This document shows positions 35,974-47,054 of a stretch of DNA of 64,000 nucleotides, piece by piece. The translations under genes and the position numbers were made by a program. Below the pieces are notes generated by a model. That model made no database searches, was not told the origin of the DNA, and saw nothing but the letters and a program-made list of their open reading frames with translations. The first letter of the stretch is position 1. Every line of letters starts with the position of its first letter. The stretch is from Channa striata (Eukaryota > Chordata > Actinopteri > Anabantiformes > Channidae): positions 14,486,657 to 14,550,656 of the forward strand of contig CM065183.1 in the NCBI GenBank assembly GCA_033026295.1, read 5' to 3'.

Positions 35974-38900
35974 ATGTCTTTGTTGTTGTTGTTTGTCACT
36001 TTCATGAATGTGTTTCAGTCTTTTTCAGAAGAAACTGGCTCTCTGCATGCATACTATCCTGGAGACATCATCATTGGTGGACTTTTTCCCGTTCACCAAA
36101 TGACCAATAGATCCACGACACCTGGGCCACTCAACTGTAAAAAGTAAGTGTTGCCTCACTGAAATGAGTCAGTTCACATGACACATGACAAAAATTAATT
36201 TATTTGGAAAAATCATTGTCCTCTTCTAATTTTGCAGCTATGATATCCCAGTTTTCCTCCAAACTCAAGTGATGATATCTGCCATCATGGACATAAACCA
36301 GCGTACCCCAAGGCTTCTACCTAACCTCACCCTGGGATATGACATCTATGACACTTGTGGAGATGTCAACTTTGCCATTATGGCAACTCTTCAACTCCTG
36401 AAGGACCAGTCAGATCCTCACAGCTGTTTACCTGGAAATCTTTCATCCTCTTTACCTGAACCAAAAACAAAGGCGGTGATTGGTGAGAGGCATTCTGAAG
36501 TATCAGTAGCTGTTGCCCGAGTTGTTGCTCTGTCATCACTTCCTCAGGTTGGTCTTCTGTGTACTGAATTGTTCTTGTTATCTAAAAGCATGAAGCGAAC
36601 TATTTAATTATGATATAACAGTTATGTTGTGTAAATGTAACATGACTTTCAATCTGATTTATTTCCTGTTTTGAACAGATCAGCTACGCATCAACTAGTA
36701 AACTCCTCAGTAACAAGTTGAAGTTCCCCACTTTTCTGAGAACAATATCTAGTGATGAATATCAGACAAAGGCCATTGCTAAGTTTGCATTAAACATGAA
36801 GTGGAAAACAGTGGCTATTGTAGGAAGTGATGATGAATATGGGATGTACGGCAGTGACAGCCTTCAGCAACTCTTCTTTAATGAAATTTGCGTCGAATTT
36901 GTCACCATCCTTTCTAATGACTTTTCCCAGAACAATTCCCAAACCAGGACACAACTAAATGAGCTGGTGCAAAGTATTAATAAGTCCTTTGCAGAGGCTA
37001 TCATCCTGTTCTCCAAGGAGGCCAATGCTGACATCATCCTGGAAGCAGCTATTGAAAAGAACCTCAACCGAACTTGGATCGCAAGCGATGCATGGGCAAC
37101 AGCTAGGAAGTTGGCTGAGATGCCAGGTATTGAATTGGCGGGGCAGGTTTTTGGATTCACCTATAAGATGGGTGAGGTGCCTGGTTTTAAAGAATATGTC
37201 AAGTCAACGTTCAACGGAACCAATAATACATTTATTCACAACTACCTGTCTTGTTTTGATGAACCTGGGGAGAACACAGACATAACAAAGATAGACTGCT
37301 CCCTAACAAAAAGTCATAGACCATGTCTGCACCCAAGCTGCTTGGTCAACTACATTGACCAGGATCACTACAATGTATACTTAGCTGTCCAAGTCATCGT
37401 TGAGGCTCTCAGACACTTGCTAAAGTGCAACAACCAGTCGTGTGAACGTAGTCCCAATTTTACAGCCTCAGAGGTAAAGTAAAGATGCCTTGGCATTTAG
37501 AGTCAAGATACCATTTCTAAGTAGATTAATTGATTTGGACTTAATTATGATTTTGAAACAAAGACAATGTGTTTGTCTCCTCAGCTTCTCGTGGAAATCC
37601 AGAAGGTCAACTTCACTGTGAATGAGACACATTTATTCTTTGACAACAATGGAGACCCCAGTATAGGATACGATATCCTATACTGGAACATAACAGGATC
37701 CAAACAGGGCGCACAGATAATAACCATTGGAGAATATGGTCTAGACGGAAATGTCAGCATATTCGAAAATCTTACTAAAGATGAGAATGTAAGGTTGAAT
37801 TATCTGCATGTATTTTTCTCCTAGAATCATTTATCACTGTCATGTTGTACTGATTCTGTTTTGCACCACAAAGGTATCTATTTACAACTGCTCCAAAACG
37901 TGCTCAAAAGGACAAGAGTTTAAATTGCAAGACAATAAGTGTTGTCGTAAATGTGTTCCATGTGCAGATGGAGAGTTCTCTCCTGGTAATGGTGAGTGGT
38001 TTATCACAAATTTCAAGCAACATGATTATGTCCAGTTTATTTTAATTTTCAGTCTGTATCTGAATATAAATACCGTAATAGAGATAGGGATGGGAAAGAT
38101 GTGCAACCCATAAGAGTGATTAAAGACAGAGATGGAAAGGTGCTAACAACCCAGGAAAGGGTGCAGAGAAGATGGAAGGAGTATTTTGAGGAGCTGATAA
38201 ATGAGGAAACTGACAGGGAAAGAAGGGAGGAAGATGTGGGTGTTTTATTGAGCAGGAAACAGCCGAGTTTAAAAAGGATGAGGTGAGGAAGGCTCTGAAA
38301 AGGATGAAGAGCGGAAACGCTGTTGGTCCTGATGACGTACCTGTGGAGGTGTGGAAGTGTCTAGGAGAGACAGCAGTGGAGTTTTTGACCAGTCTGTTTA
38401 AGAAGATTCTAGAGAGTGAGAAGATGCCTGAGGAATGGAGGAGAAGTGTTCTGGTGCCGATCTTTAAGAACAAGGGTGACACGCAGACCTGCAGCAACTA
38501 CAGAGGGATAAAGCTGATGAGCCACACAATGAAGAGTAGTGGAGGCCAGGCTTAGGAAGGAGGTGGAGATTTGTGAGCAGCAGTATGGTTTCATGCCCTG
38601 CAAGAGCACCACTGATGCCATTTTCGCTTTGAGAATGTTGATGGAAAAGTACAGAGATGGTCAGAAGGAGCTGCATTGTGTCTTTGTGGATTTAGAGAAG
38701 GCGTATGACAGGGTGCCGAGGGAGGAGCTGTGGTACTGTATGAGGTTGTCGGGAGTGGCAGAGAAGTACGTCAGAGTAGTTCAGGACATGTATGAGAGAA
38801 GCATGACGGTGGTGAGATATGCCGTAGGTCAGACAGAGGAGTTCAAGGTGGAGGTGGGACTACATCAAGGATCAGCTTTGAGTCCCTTCTTGTTTGCTAT

Positions 38901-40717
38901 GCTGATGGACAGGTTGACAGATGAGGTCAGACAGAAATCTCCCTGGACAATGATGTTTGCAGATGACATTGTGATTTGCAGTGAGAGAGTAGAGCAGGTG
39001 GAGGAAAAGCTGGAGAGGTGGAGGTTTGCTCTGGAAAGAAGAGGCATGAAAGTCAGTCGTAGCAAAACAGAATACATGTGTGTAAACGAGAGGGATCAAA
39101 GGAACCAAATGCAAGCTGAAGTCCAAGGGAAGTAGTAGATCTGAATATAAATACCATGTACTGCAACATTAGTTTGAAAGATCAAATAAGAATATGAACA
39201 TTTGCTGAAGAGTTGTAATATATGAGTTTTGCATCATGATCCTCTTAAAATGTTACTAGGACAACTTTTAATTGTTCTATTTCACACATGTAGCAGTGAA
39301 ATTAAACACACTAGCCAAAGATGTAACAAATGGCACATGGTGTTTTCAAGTCTAGTCTTTTTTACTTAACCAGTCTAACTACAGTCTAACTGTTACCAAT
39401 ACAATAGTCGGTAATACGTTTTAATCAAAAGTGCCGCTTTGGTATCGATAGTCTTACTATCAGCTTAACCCAGTGTGACATTCTGACATTGTCGATGTAG
39501 CAATTTGTGACGCATTAAATCCAGCAAGAAAAGACTATTATTATATAATTCATTCAAAACTTAAATCCTTGAATGAGTTTACATCCTTAAATGTATACTG
39601 ATTCTACTTTTTCTTTATTGTCTGCCTTTGTCTGTTTGCCCAAATGTCTAAATTATAATAATTTAGAAATTCTGCCCTGTCCCAGCATTACGATTGTGAT
39701 CAATATTCTATATTTAGGGAATTCAGACGATTTATTTGTTCACGATTAATATGAGAAGAATAACATTGTATTTTTTTGTTTACATTTGTAGGAGAGAATT
39801 GTAAGATCTGTTTTAAGAATCAAAGTTCATCTGCAGAGAGAGATGAGTGTGTGGACAAACCTCATGAATTCCTGGATTGGCAGGATCCCTTCAGTATCAC
39901 TTTGACTTCCTGTGGGGTCTTGGGGATAATTGTCACCATTGTGTTTGCCATTCTGTTCTCAGTCTATCGTAGCACGCCCATTGTGAAGGCCGTCGGGGGT
40001 TATTTGTGTTTCTTGGAGCTGTTTTCCCTGCTCATCTGCTTCTGCCTTACCTTTAGCTTCATGGGAAAGCCCACTAAGACTTCCTGCATGGTAGGTCTGC
40101 CTGTTTTTGGCATGGCCTTTTCCCTCTGCATCTCTTGCATTCTGGCCAACCTGCTTCAAATCCTTGTGGGCTTCAGCTTTGACTTGAAGATAAGATCTTG
40201 GATAAAGAAGCTCAATCAGCCAGTGGCTGTGGTGACCGCTGTTTCTGGCATCCAACTGGCTCTCTGTGTGCTATGGTTATACTATTACCCCCCCTATCCA
40301 GAAGAAGAGGAAGTGAGCATTACAATCTTGCTAAGGTGTAATAAGGGCTCCATTGCATACTTTATTGCTATGATATGCTACAATGCTTTCTTTGCTCTTA
40401 TGTGTTTCCTGTTTGCAATCAAGGGTAAACAATTGCCAGATTTGTACAAAAATGCCAGTCGAATCACCATTAGTATGCTGCTATTTTTAACCATCTGGAT
40501 CATTTTCATCCAGGCTTATATCAATTTGGTTGGAAAGTACAAACCAGCTATAGAAAGTGCAGCCGTGCTCATTTCTAGCTACAGCATCCTCGGCTGTCAC
40601 TTGGCTCCAAAATGTTACATTATGGTGTTTAAGAAAGAGATTAATAATGAGAAAATCATTGCTGAGTACATCAGGAAGCATTATGAGCAGAAAGGCATGG
40701 CTGTGGTGAAATCTTAA
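35974..40717 (+). CDS. GPRC6A-like class C G-protein-coupled receptor, copy B (intact)
   Basis: Exons 35974-36143, 36238-36547, 36679-37473, 37585-37788, 37874-37991 and 39792-40717 total 2523 nt, giving 840 aa, with GT-AG borders and an unbroken frame. Residues 1-18 form a signal peptide. About 20-490 form the Venus-flytrap domain (PGDIIIGGLFPVHQ, YDIYDTCGDVN, KFPTFLRTISSDEYQ). About 500-550 form the cysteine-rich linker (CSKTC, CCRKCVPC). The rest is a seven-helix domain (SCGVLGIIVTIVFAILFSVY, PKCYIMVFKKEINNE). The overall pattern and the exon plan of a long final exon fit the calcium-sensing/GPRC6A branch of class C, which senses amino acids and cations. It resembles GPRC6A most, but divergence is high, so a fish-specific paralogue is likely. 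Ligand unknown. The start codon opens the signal peptide and is shared with copy A. Confidence 0.85.
38058..38074 (+). repeat. 5' target-site duplication of the LINE in copy B
   Basis: ATCTGAATATAAATACC, identical to 39139-39155 on the other side of the element. A 17-bp direct repeat is typical of LINE insertion by target-primed reverse transcription. Confidence 0.85.
38075..39138 (+). mobile_element. RTE-like LINE in intron 5 of receptor copy B (internally deleted)
   Basis: Same insertion as in copy A, at the identical intron site. It starts with an upstream block (VIKDRDGKVLTTQERVQRRW), then the ALKRMKSGNAVGPDDVPVEV region. After a frame change, it has a stretch with FVDLEKAYDRVP, GLHQGSALSP and FADDIVICSE. 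It breaks off near 39095 and continues into about 30 nt of unrelated filler and the common 3' end GAAGTAGTAG. The C-terminal half seen in copy A is absent. It is flanked by perfect 17-bp target-site duplications. Confidence 0.88.
39139..39155 (+). repeat. 3' target-site duplication of the LINE in copy B
   Basis: ATCTGAATATAAATACC directly follows the 3' end of the element and matches 38058-38074 exactly. Copy A has lost this repeat together with the next 571 bp. Confidence 0.85.
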
Positions 40718-41225
40718 TATCTTGACAGTCCAATGACTGTTTGTATTTATGCCACATATATCCTGGAAGAAGAATTGGCAGTGGCTTTACAACACTTTAG
40801 CTACAACTGTTAGTCAATGAGCTGAACTTTACTGACTTTTCTTTTCTGGATTGTGTATTTCAAGTATTTTATATCTAGAACAAGAACCAAATGCAAGTTC
40901 CATGTACGCCAACAGTAGATATTTATGTAAATAATGGGGTTTCTGTGTTATTTTTATGCACTTAAATAATGCATGTAGTTCTTCTTTTCCACACTTCTTT
41001 AATATTTTTGATATGATATGGGTCAGACATATTGTACTACAAACTGTAATTGAATCTATATATTTGTCTACACTACATGACGTGACCAACCCTACTGGGA
41101 ACATGTTTATAATTAATTCCCACATCAAAATTAGATATATGAAAACTTATTTTTTAAATTAGATGTGCATATTGGTTTGGTATTTAAAGTTAGTTGAAAA
41201 TGTTACATTATGAATGGCTTGCTTG

Positions 41226-41231
41226 AATAAA
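41226..41231 (+). terminator. Polyadenylation signal of receptor copy B
   Basis: AATAAA about 509 nt after the stop codon, in sequence shared with copy A. Another AATAAA follows near 41565. Confidence 0.5.
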
Positions 41232-41790
41232 ACTAACTATTAAAGTAAAGGACCAGTTAATGTTAATACCACTGATATGGATTTAATGTTACTGATTATG
41301 GAGTTACCAGATATCCTCAATGCAAAACGTTGTAGGTTTAGAGTTGACAGTGTTAGCAGATGGAAGTACATGAGTGTATGCAATAACATATTAGTGTTAC
41401 TTAAACTCCCCTTTGTAAAGAATTGGATTATTCAAATCACACACAAATCATGAAACTGGATGTGGTTGTCACCTGCTTCCTGGATTACAGCTGATGTGTC
41501 ATACAGTCTAAACAAGTGGACAACTTATGTTTTAAAGAACAATGTTGTGTGTATATGTCATTTAAATAAAGTAGTTTGCAGTCTGCTACTTTTTGTGTGC
41601 GTTTGTGTATGAAGCACAGATATTAGCACTGTACTTAAATAAAATGTTCACACACTGTATACAGCACTTAGACATCAACATAGCAAAAGATGACATAATG
41701 GACCATTCAGAGCTGTAGCAAAATGCTGGATGAATATTATCTAAGTGCATTTTAAAGACTGATATTCATATTAATTACCATAATATTGTC

Positions 41791-42866
41791 TTTCAATGTC
41801 AAGTGTTTTGTCAGTTACTTTATGTATGTGAGGCACAGATGCTAGCATAACCAAGGCTGATACACTGATGTCTGTCAGGTGTACAGAGAGCAGCTCCATT
41901 GTGTCCTGTTCATCTACACCTGAAAATGTTTCTCTGCAAACTTTAGATGGCGCCCATCATACACCCCATGAACAGCTTCCTAGCCTGCATGATGCCTGTG
42001 CAGAAATTTCATTTATTACATTTACTCTCATTTGTACAAAACACGCAAAACTTATAATTTGGCTGTGCACCTAGTGTTTTATTTATTAAAAAAATACAAA
42101 ACTTCAATAAGTTTCCATAGGAAAGCATTATCAATGTGCAATCCCATCTCTTATGTATCCATTTCAAATGCACGGTTAAATACTGCCTTTTTAATAACAG
42201 ACTTGTTTTCTACAATACAGACCCCCCAAAAAAAGAAAATGAGGAGGAGAGGCAGAAAGTTGCAGTCTGGCTCTGGAGTCCCTGTTTCAAGTGTTATTTC
42301 AAGTGTTAAGGCACCTGTACTGATATAGCTCAGTGGCTACTTGTACACACACCAAGACTATCGTCTGACATGGTGTTGTACAAATCCACGCCACACTGGG
42401 TTGAACATGCAGACTGATTAATGCATATTTAGTTTCCTGTAAGGATACTCATTTAAAATCTTGGTAGAAATAAGTGGCTCTGGTTATAACTACTAGGAGA
42501 ATTTCCAAAACACACTGAAATTATTTGCATGTGAGTACAAACCAAATCAATATGGCGTGTTAACAGCTTGAGGATTAACACTTGACAGGGTCTATAAAAA
42601 GTGGAGATCATAGATAAGAGAAATATTAACATAGCAGCCATTTGAGGATTTCAAATCACCCCTCTGACCATCTCTTTGTGAGCTGCTCATAAGCAAAGTA
42701 AAATTAGCTGTCAGCAGGTATTTGAACAGTTGCAGTTTATAACTGACCCTTCACAATAACATTTTTAATTCTAATTTTATAAGAGTAACCCTTCACCTTT
42801 TTGACTTCTGCCACAGTATGTTCTGTTGTGCTATGGTGATGAGATACCTCTACTAAAGCAGATTTG
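41791..42866. other. Intergenic region between receptor copy B and odc1
   Basis: The receptor gene and odc1 converge here (plus then minus). Sequence past the duplication boundary is single-copy within the window. Open frames at 41868-42328 show no family resemblance. Confidence 0.5.
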
Positions 42867-42892
42867 TTTATTTAGCTGTACAACTGTTTATT
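42867..42892 (-). terminator. Paired polyadenylation signals of odc1
   Basis: Two AATAAA hexamers on the minus strand (42887-42892 and 42867-42872) lie about 345-370 nt after the odc1 stop codon, a 3' UTR length similar to that of mammalian ODC1. Confidence 0.6.
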
Positions 42893-43235
42893 TTCCAACA
42901 CTACCCCTGTTCAGCAATTAAGATTCTACAGAATTCCAGTTTATACAGGCATTCCCCTGCATTACAGGAGTATAGCTGCAGTAATTAATGTAGACAACCA
43001 TTTTATAACACTGCCTGGAACCCACAAAGACACTTAAGAGTGTAATTCAGCCTCATTTCAGTGAGGATTGATTCCCAGATTCCATACAGAACACAAATAT
43101 TTGTGCGTCAGGTCCCTCTCCTTCTCCTGTCAAGTAACTGGCCTTAAAATGTAACGGACATATAGAAAAACAAAGTCTTTCCCAATAATTAATCAAGAAA
43201 TCTAGATCGGTAGAACACTGGTGTATTTTATGCGT

Positions 43236-45649
43236 TTAAACCACATGGGCTTGGCAAGGCTTGGCAGGCATCTCCAAGTTGCTCTCTAGGCCACAGCAGG
43301 CTGGCACTTCAAAAAAGCAGGACTCCTCTGCAGGAGCTGGCATCCCCTGGGAACAGATTTGCTGTACATGTTGCCTGGAAAAGACAATGCAGATATTTAA
43401 ATTCTGTAAAAAACAAAAACCATGATGTACTTAAACTTGCAAATATTCCTCATAAGACCCCAGAAAGTTTCTATTTACCAACTAACATTGTCACATTTCC
43501 TAAAAGAAAAATCTGCTCACCATATTGGGCGGGACATGACATAGTGGATGTCTGGTCTTTGGAAGCCATTGAAGGTGGAGGAGGCAGCCACAGTGTAGGC
43601 ACCCATATTCTCAAAGACCAGCCAGTCGCCCACCTGCAGGTCAGGCAGCTCACACTGCTCAACAATTCGATCAAGACCATCACAGGTTGGGCCCCAGATA
43701 CTGCAGGGGTACAGGACCTCATCTGGCTTTGGTTTCTATTTGTATCAACAGGTAGTTGGGGGGGAAGCATACAGAAGAAGGTAATATTGCCATTTGCTTG
43801 AGTTTTGATGCATTTAATTAGAAACTTTGCTGCCATTTCAAATTTCATTTACCTTATGCAGTGTAGGCAAACAGTGAGCATGATCAAAGAATATACAGTT
43901 GAAAGAGCCATACACGCCATCATTGACGTAGTACATCAGAGTCTTCTCATTAGTCCCTTCTTGCTCTGTGGAAAGCATAAATATATATGAATCATTATTC
44001 TATGCTTTCATAAAAACTATTTTTGTGAATCGTGGTTATCGAATCAAGATGTTACCATCAGAGCCTGTCTCCTCATCCATGATGACCTTCTTGGCAATGA
44101 TGTTGACCACCAGTGTGTAAGCAGAGGCCACATAAAAGCGCCCTGGCTCAGCAATGATCTTAACACCAGTGTCAGCAGGGAAGTATTTGTCAAGCGCTGG
44201 GTTGATAACAGCTGTAATCTAGACAGGACAAAAAGCCACATGTAGATTGGACAATTTGTCTTTTGCAACTACCAGAGATACCCTTGTATGAAAACCACAA
44301 CTTCATACCTCTTCAAATTTCAGTTGTCCATTGTCTGAACCAGGGAAACCACCACCGATGTCCAACAGGTTCATGCTGAACCCCAATTCATTCTAGGTCA
44401 CAAAGGGAGAGTGTTGTTTTACTTTGCTGGGTAAAGACTCTAATTAAACTGCTGCATATACTTCAGTGACAACTCACCCCCATATCAAAGACACAGCGGG
44501 CATCGCTGATAGCCTGGCTGTAAGTCTCAGGATCAGTGCAACCACTGCCAACATGGAAACTGACACCAATCACATCCAGCCCCAGTTCTTTAGCCCGCTC
44601 AAGAAGACCTCGACAAGATTTGAGCTGGGCCCCAAATTTCACACTCAGGCGACACACTGCCTTCGAGTCATCTGTAGCAATACGCAACACCAGCCTGAGC
44701 ACAAAGACAAAGTTGATTAAGACAGATGCAATGAGGAATGCAGATAAACCACCGTGACATCTTATGGACTCAAGATAGTAACAAGTCTTACTTGGCATTG
44801 TCATGACAACGGGCTACTTTCATGAGTTCAACCTCACTGTCAAAGGTCATCATCTGAACCCCATGTGCAGATGCATATTTTATCTGAGAAACTTGCTTGC
44901 AGGGGTTGGCATAGATAATTCTGTTTGGATCCACACCCAAAGACTGAACCAGCTGAATCTCCATCTAGAACCAGAAAACACAACATAACTTCAAATAAAT
45001 TTGCATTGTTAGGCTAAGGACATATCAAATCTAAAAAGATTTCCCAAATGTCACCTTGCTAGCACAGTCAAAGCCAATCCCCAGAGATGCCAGTGTTGCA
45101 ACAACAGGGCGGCTGTCATTGCATTTGACAGCATAGAAAGGAGTGACACGAGGCAGGCACCTCGTCCAGCGCAGATGTTTCCTAACAACATCTCCCAAGT
45201 CACAAACGTAGAAGGCATCCCGGTCATCCTGTAATGGAGTAGGTGGAAAAAAGGGGATGTGCGTTTAGCAAAAGCAGTCCTGTAACAAGAAAAACAATCT
45301 TTCAATACTGAATAAGTCATATCACAATGGAACAATGAAGCACATTATGTTGCATTGGGTCAATTGCACTTCCAAAGACTTAATGTGATGTTAAGGGGGA
45401 AGGGATTACAATTTGACAAGAATGACAATTTTCCGCCATACAAAAAAAAGATCAACCAACACTGTTTAGTTGCATCATGTTGACATTTGTCACCAAACCT
45501 AATGGGGCCATCCATAAAGCCCTCAAACAATGCCAGCACAGCTAACTTACCGACATAGATGACTCGTTAATCTTCTGCTCAACAGTATCCCGAGCGGAGA
45601 AACCCTCCTCCAGGAAAGAGAATTCAAACTCGGGAGTAGCAGTGTTCAT
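43236..45649 (-). CDS. odc1: Ornithine decarboxylase
   Basis: PLP-dependent enzyme making putrescine from ornithine, the rate-limiting step of polyamine synthesis in the cytosol. Coding exons in transcript order: 45649-45551, 45228-45055, 44964-44792, 44694-44478, 44392-44309, 44218-44056, 43965-43853, 43735-43521, 43374-43236. The 1377 nt give 458 aa (human 461). Key residues are present: the PLP lysine in FYAVKCN (residue 68, human 69), the phosphate loop DIGGGFPGS, EPGRFYV, YYVNDGVYGSFNC, and the catalytic cysteine in WGPTCDGLDR (residue 359, human 360). The last exon carries an acidic, proline- and serine-bearing tail (PAPAEESC) like the degradation tail of vertebrate ODC. The start ATG begins MNTATPEFEFSFLEEGFSA in a short exon preceded by an acceptor at 45684. 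No disabling change was seen. Confidence 0.97.
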
Positions 45650-45959
45650 GGTCACAACAAGTCTTTGACTGGTCACAAGTAAACTGGAAGGAGGGAAGAA
45701 GGACATACCAAGTTAAATTCAACTTTCACAACACCCTTGTGTCCTTTGAGTCCATTTTATTTGTTGCCCGTGGGAAAGATTCAAACAGTGACAGTTTGAG
45801 TAATTCTAACAGACAGTCATTGGTTGAATAACTGTTAATTTATTACTTTGGGGGCATGCAAGAAGACTATACAGTATCAGAAAGAAACTTACTTGGATAC
45901 AAAAGAGATGAAATCTAGTGTGGCAGTTACTCAGGTGCAGAGAAGCCAAGGAGGCTCAC

Positions 45960-46041
45960 CAGTAAAGTTAAACCCCTTCAAATAAGACTCAAGGCCAGGG
46001 CCTGATGAGTAGGCAGTGACTGATTTCTTTGAGTGATGATT
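45960..46041 (-). other. odc1 5' untranslated exon
   Basis: An 82-nt segment with a clean acceptor (TGTTTACAG) and donor (CTG-GTGAGC), lying between the promoter and the start-codon exon. Mammalian ODC1 also has 5' UTR exons ahead of the coding start. No evidence of transcription beyond the splice borders. Confidence 0.55.
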
Positions 46042-46352
46042 CTGTAAACAAGAAGAGTTGATGGAATGAACAAAAACTGCATTTGCTAGTTGAGAGGGGA
46101 AAAAGTGAAGAACTTAAGCACCATTTCAAACTACAAAGAATTTTCTAAATGAAGAATTCAGAAATGCAGAATTTCAAGTTCAAAGTAATGGATTAGGTTA
46201 TCAAAAGCGTTATAAACACGACTTCGGGTATGCACAAGATAGACATGTAAGCGATCACTAAAGACGCCGTTCTTCCACCTTTAATGGCGCGTCACTTCGG
46301 ACAACTTGACAGGATATGGACAAAAAAAAAGAAACTCAATGAAATAACCAGA

Positions 46353-46467
46353 CGTTTAAAACCCCGCCCAGTCATAGCTTAAGCCAATTAGACAAGAGAA
46401 CCGCCTTCATCGTGAAGAGAGGCACGCAAAAGAACCAATGACCGAGTTACAAATGACGTCGACGTCA
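46353..46467 (-). promoter_or_regulatory. Promoter-like motif cluster upstream of odc1 (CRE, CCAAT, GC box, TATA-like)
   Basis: Reading toward odc1 on the minus strand: a perfect 14-bp palindrome TGACGTCGACGTCA (46467-46454) built from two CRE-like TGACGT halves, inverted CCAAT at 46435-46439 and again at 46384-46388, a GC box GGGCGGGG (46369-46362), and TTTTAAA (46361-46355). This is the order expected of a core promoter with cAMP-responsive control. It lies between the upstream TATA box at 47047 and the 5' UTR exon, so it could be an alternative promoter or an intron-1 enhancer. Confidence 0.55.
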
Positions 46468-46903
46468 ATATGCCGGAGCCGGTTCCGCTTCGAGCTCTTC
46501 ACGCCATGAGGCACGTTACTTAGCTAGTAACAGTCGTTTCAACTGAGCTAAAACAGGCAAAATTCATAACGTCTTCCAGAAGTCACATTAAAACTCTGAC
46601 GTCCATGGCCCTAAAAAGTTGTTACCGTTACTACAAGGAACACATGGTTACTAGGTTGTTGCTAAATCGGATAATTACCAACTATCAAACCAACCGTCCG
46701 CCACACCGGCCACGTCCTAACGTTAGGAAACACGTCGAAGCGACTCCATTTCCAAACGGCTTCAAACTAACGGTCACGGCGGCGCTCTGCCTCCCATTGT
46801 TCTTTGGAAGCCGCCATGACTAAAAACCATTCCTGGCTAGCGCGGTTCGACAAGCTACACGGAGCAGTGGCCAGTAAAACGACGTAGAAAAAGCCCGACT
46901 CAC

Positions 46904-47020
46904 CTTAAAAAGCATTTACAAAGAGTTTTTCCATTACACCCGAGTGTGGGGATTCAAAAAAAAGAGGGAAGCCCGATGCTCGACGCGTCCGTTAGCTCTG
47001 CTACGAGGACCGAGACTAGT
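46904..47020 (-). other. Putative odc1 first (non-coding) exon
   Basis: A strong donor (TTAAG-GTGAGT) ends at 46904, and a TATA box lies about 27-30 bp upstream of 47020, so a first exon of roughly 117 nt fits. The 5' end is inferred from the TATA spacing. Confidence 0.5.
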
Positions 47021-47046
47021 GTGGAAGCCGGTAGGAAAGCCCACAG

Positions 47047-47054
47047 TATTTATA
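47047..47054 (-). promoter_or_regulatory. TATA box of odc1
   Basis: TATAAATA on the minus strand, within CTATAAATAC. The downstream stretch ends in a consensus donor at 46904. Vertebrate ODC1 promoters are known to combine a TATA box with GC-rich elements. No CACGTG (Myc-type E-box) was found nearby. Confidence 0.6.

Larger units (their letters stand above)
34721..41790. repeat. Tandem duplication unit B (GPRC6A-like locus)
   Basis: Second unit of the duplication. Relative to unit A it carries about 350 bp of extra sequence upstream of the gene (near 35277-35626), about 70 bp extra in the 3' flank (near 41262-41333), and 588 bp of intron 5 DNA that unit A has lost. It has lost the 3' half of the shared LINE. 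The unit ends in a third partial copy of the boundary segment at about 41645-41790. Confidence 0.85.

Noticed and set aside
42318..42390. Possible tRNA-like A box (ATAGCTCAGTGG)
   Set aside because: No matching B box at the right distance and no cloverleaf.
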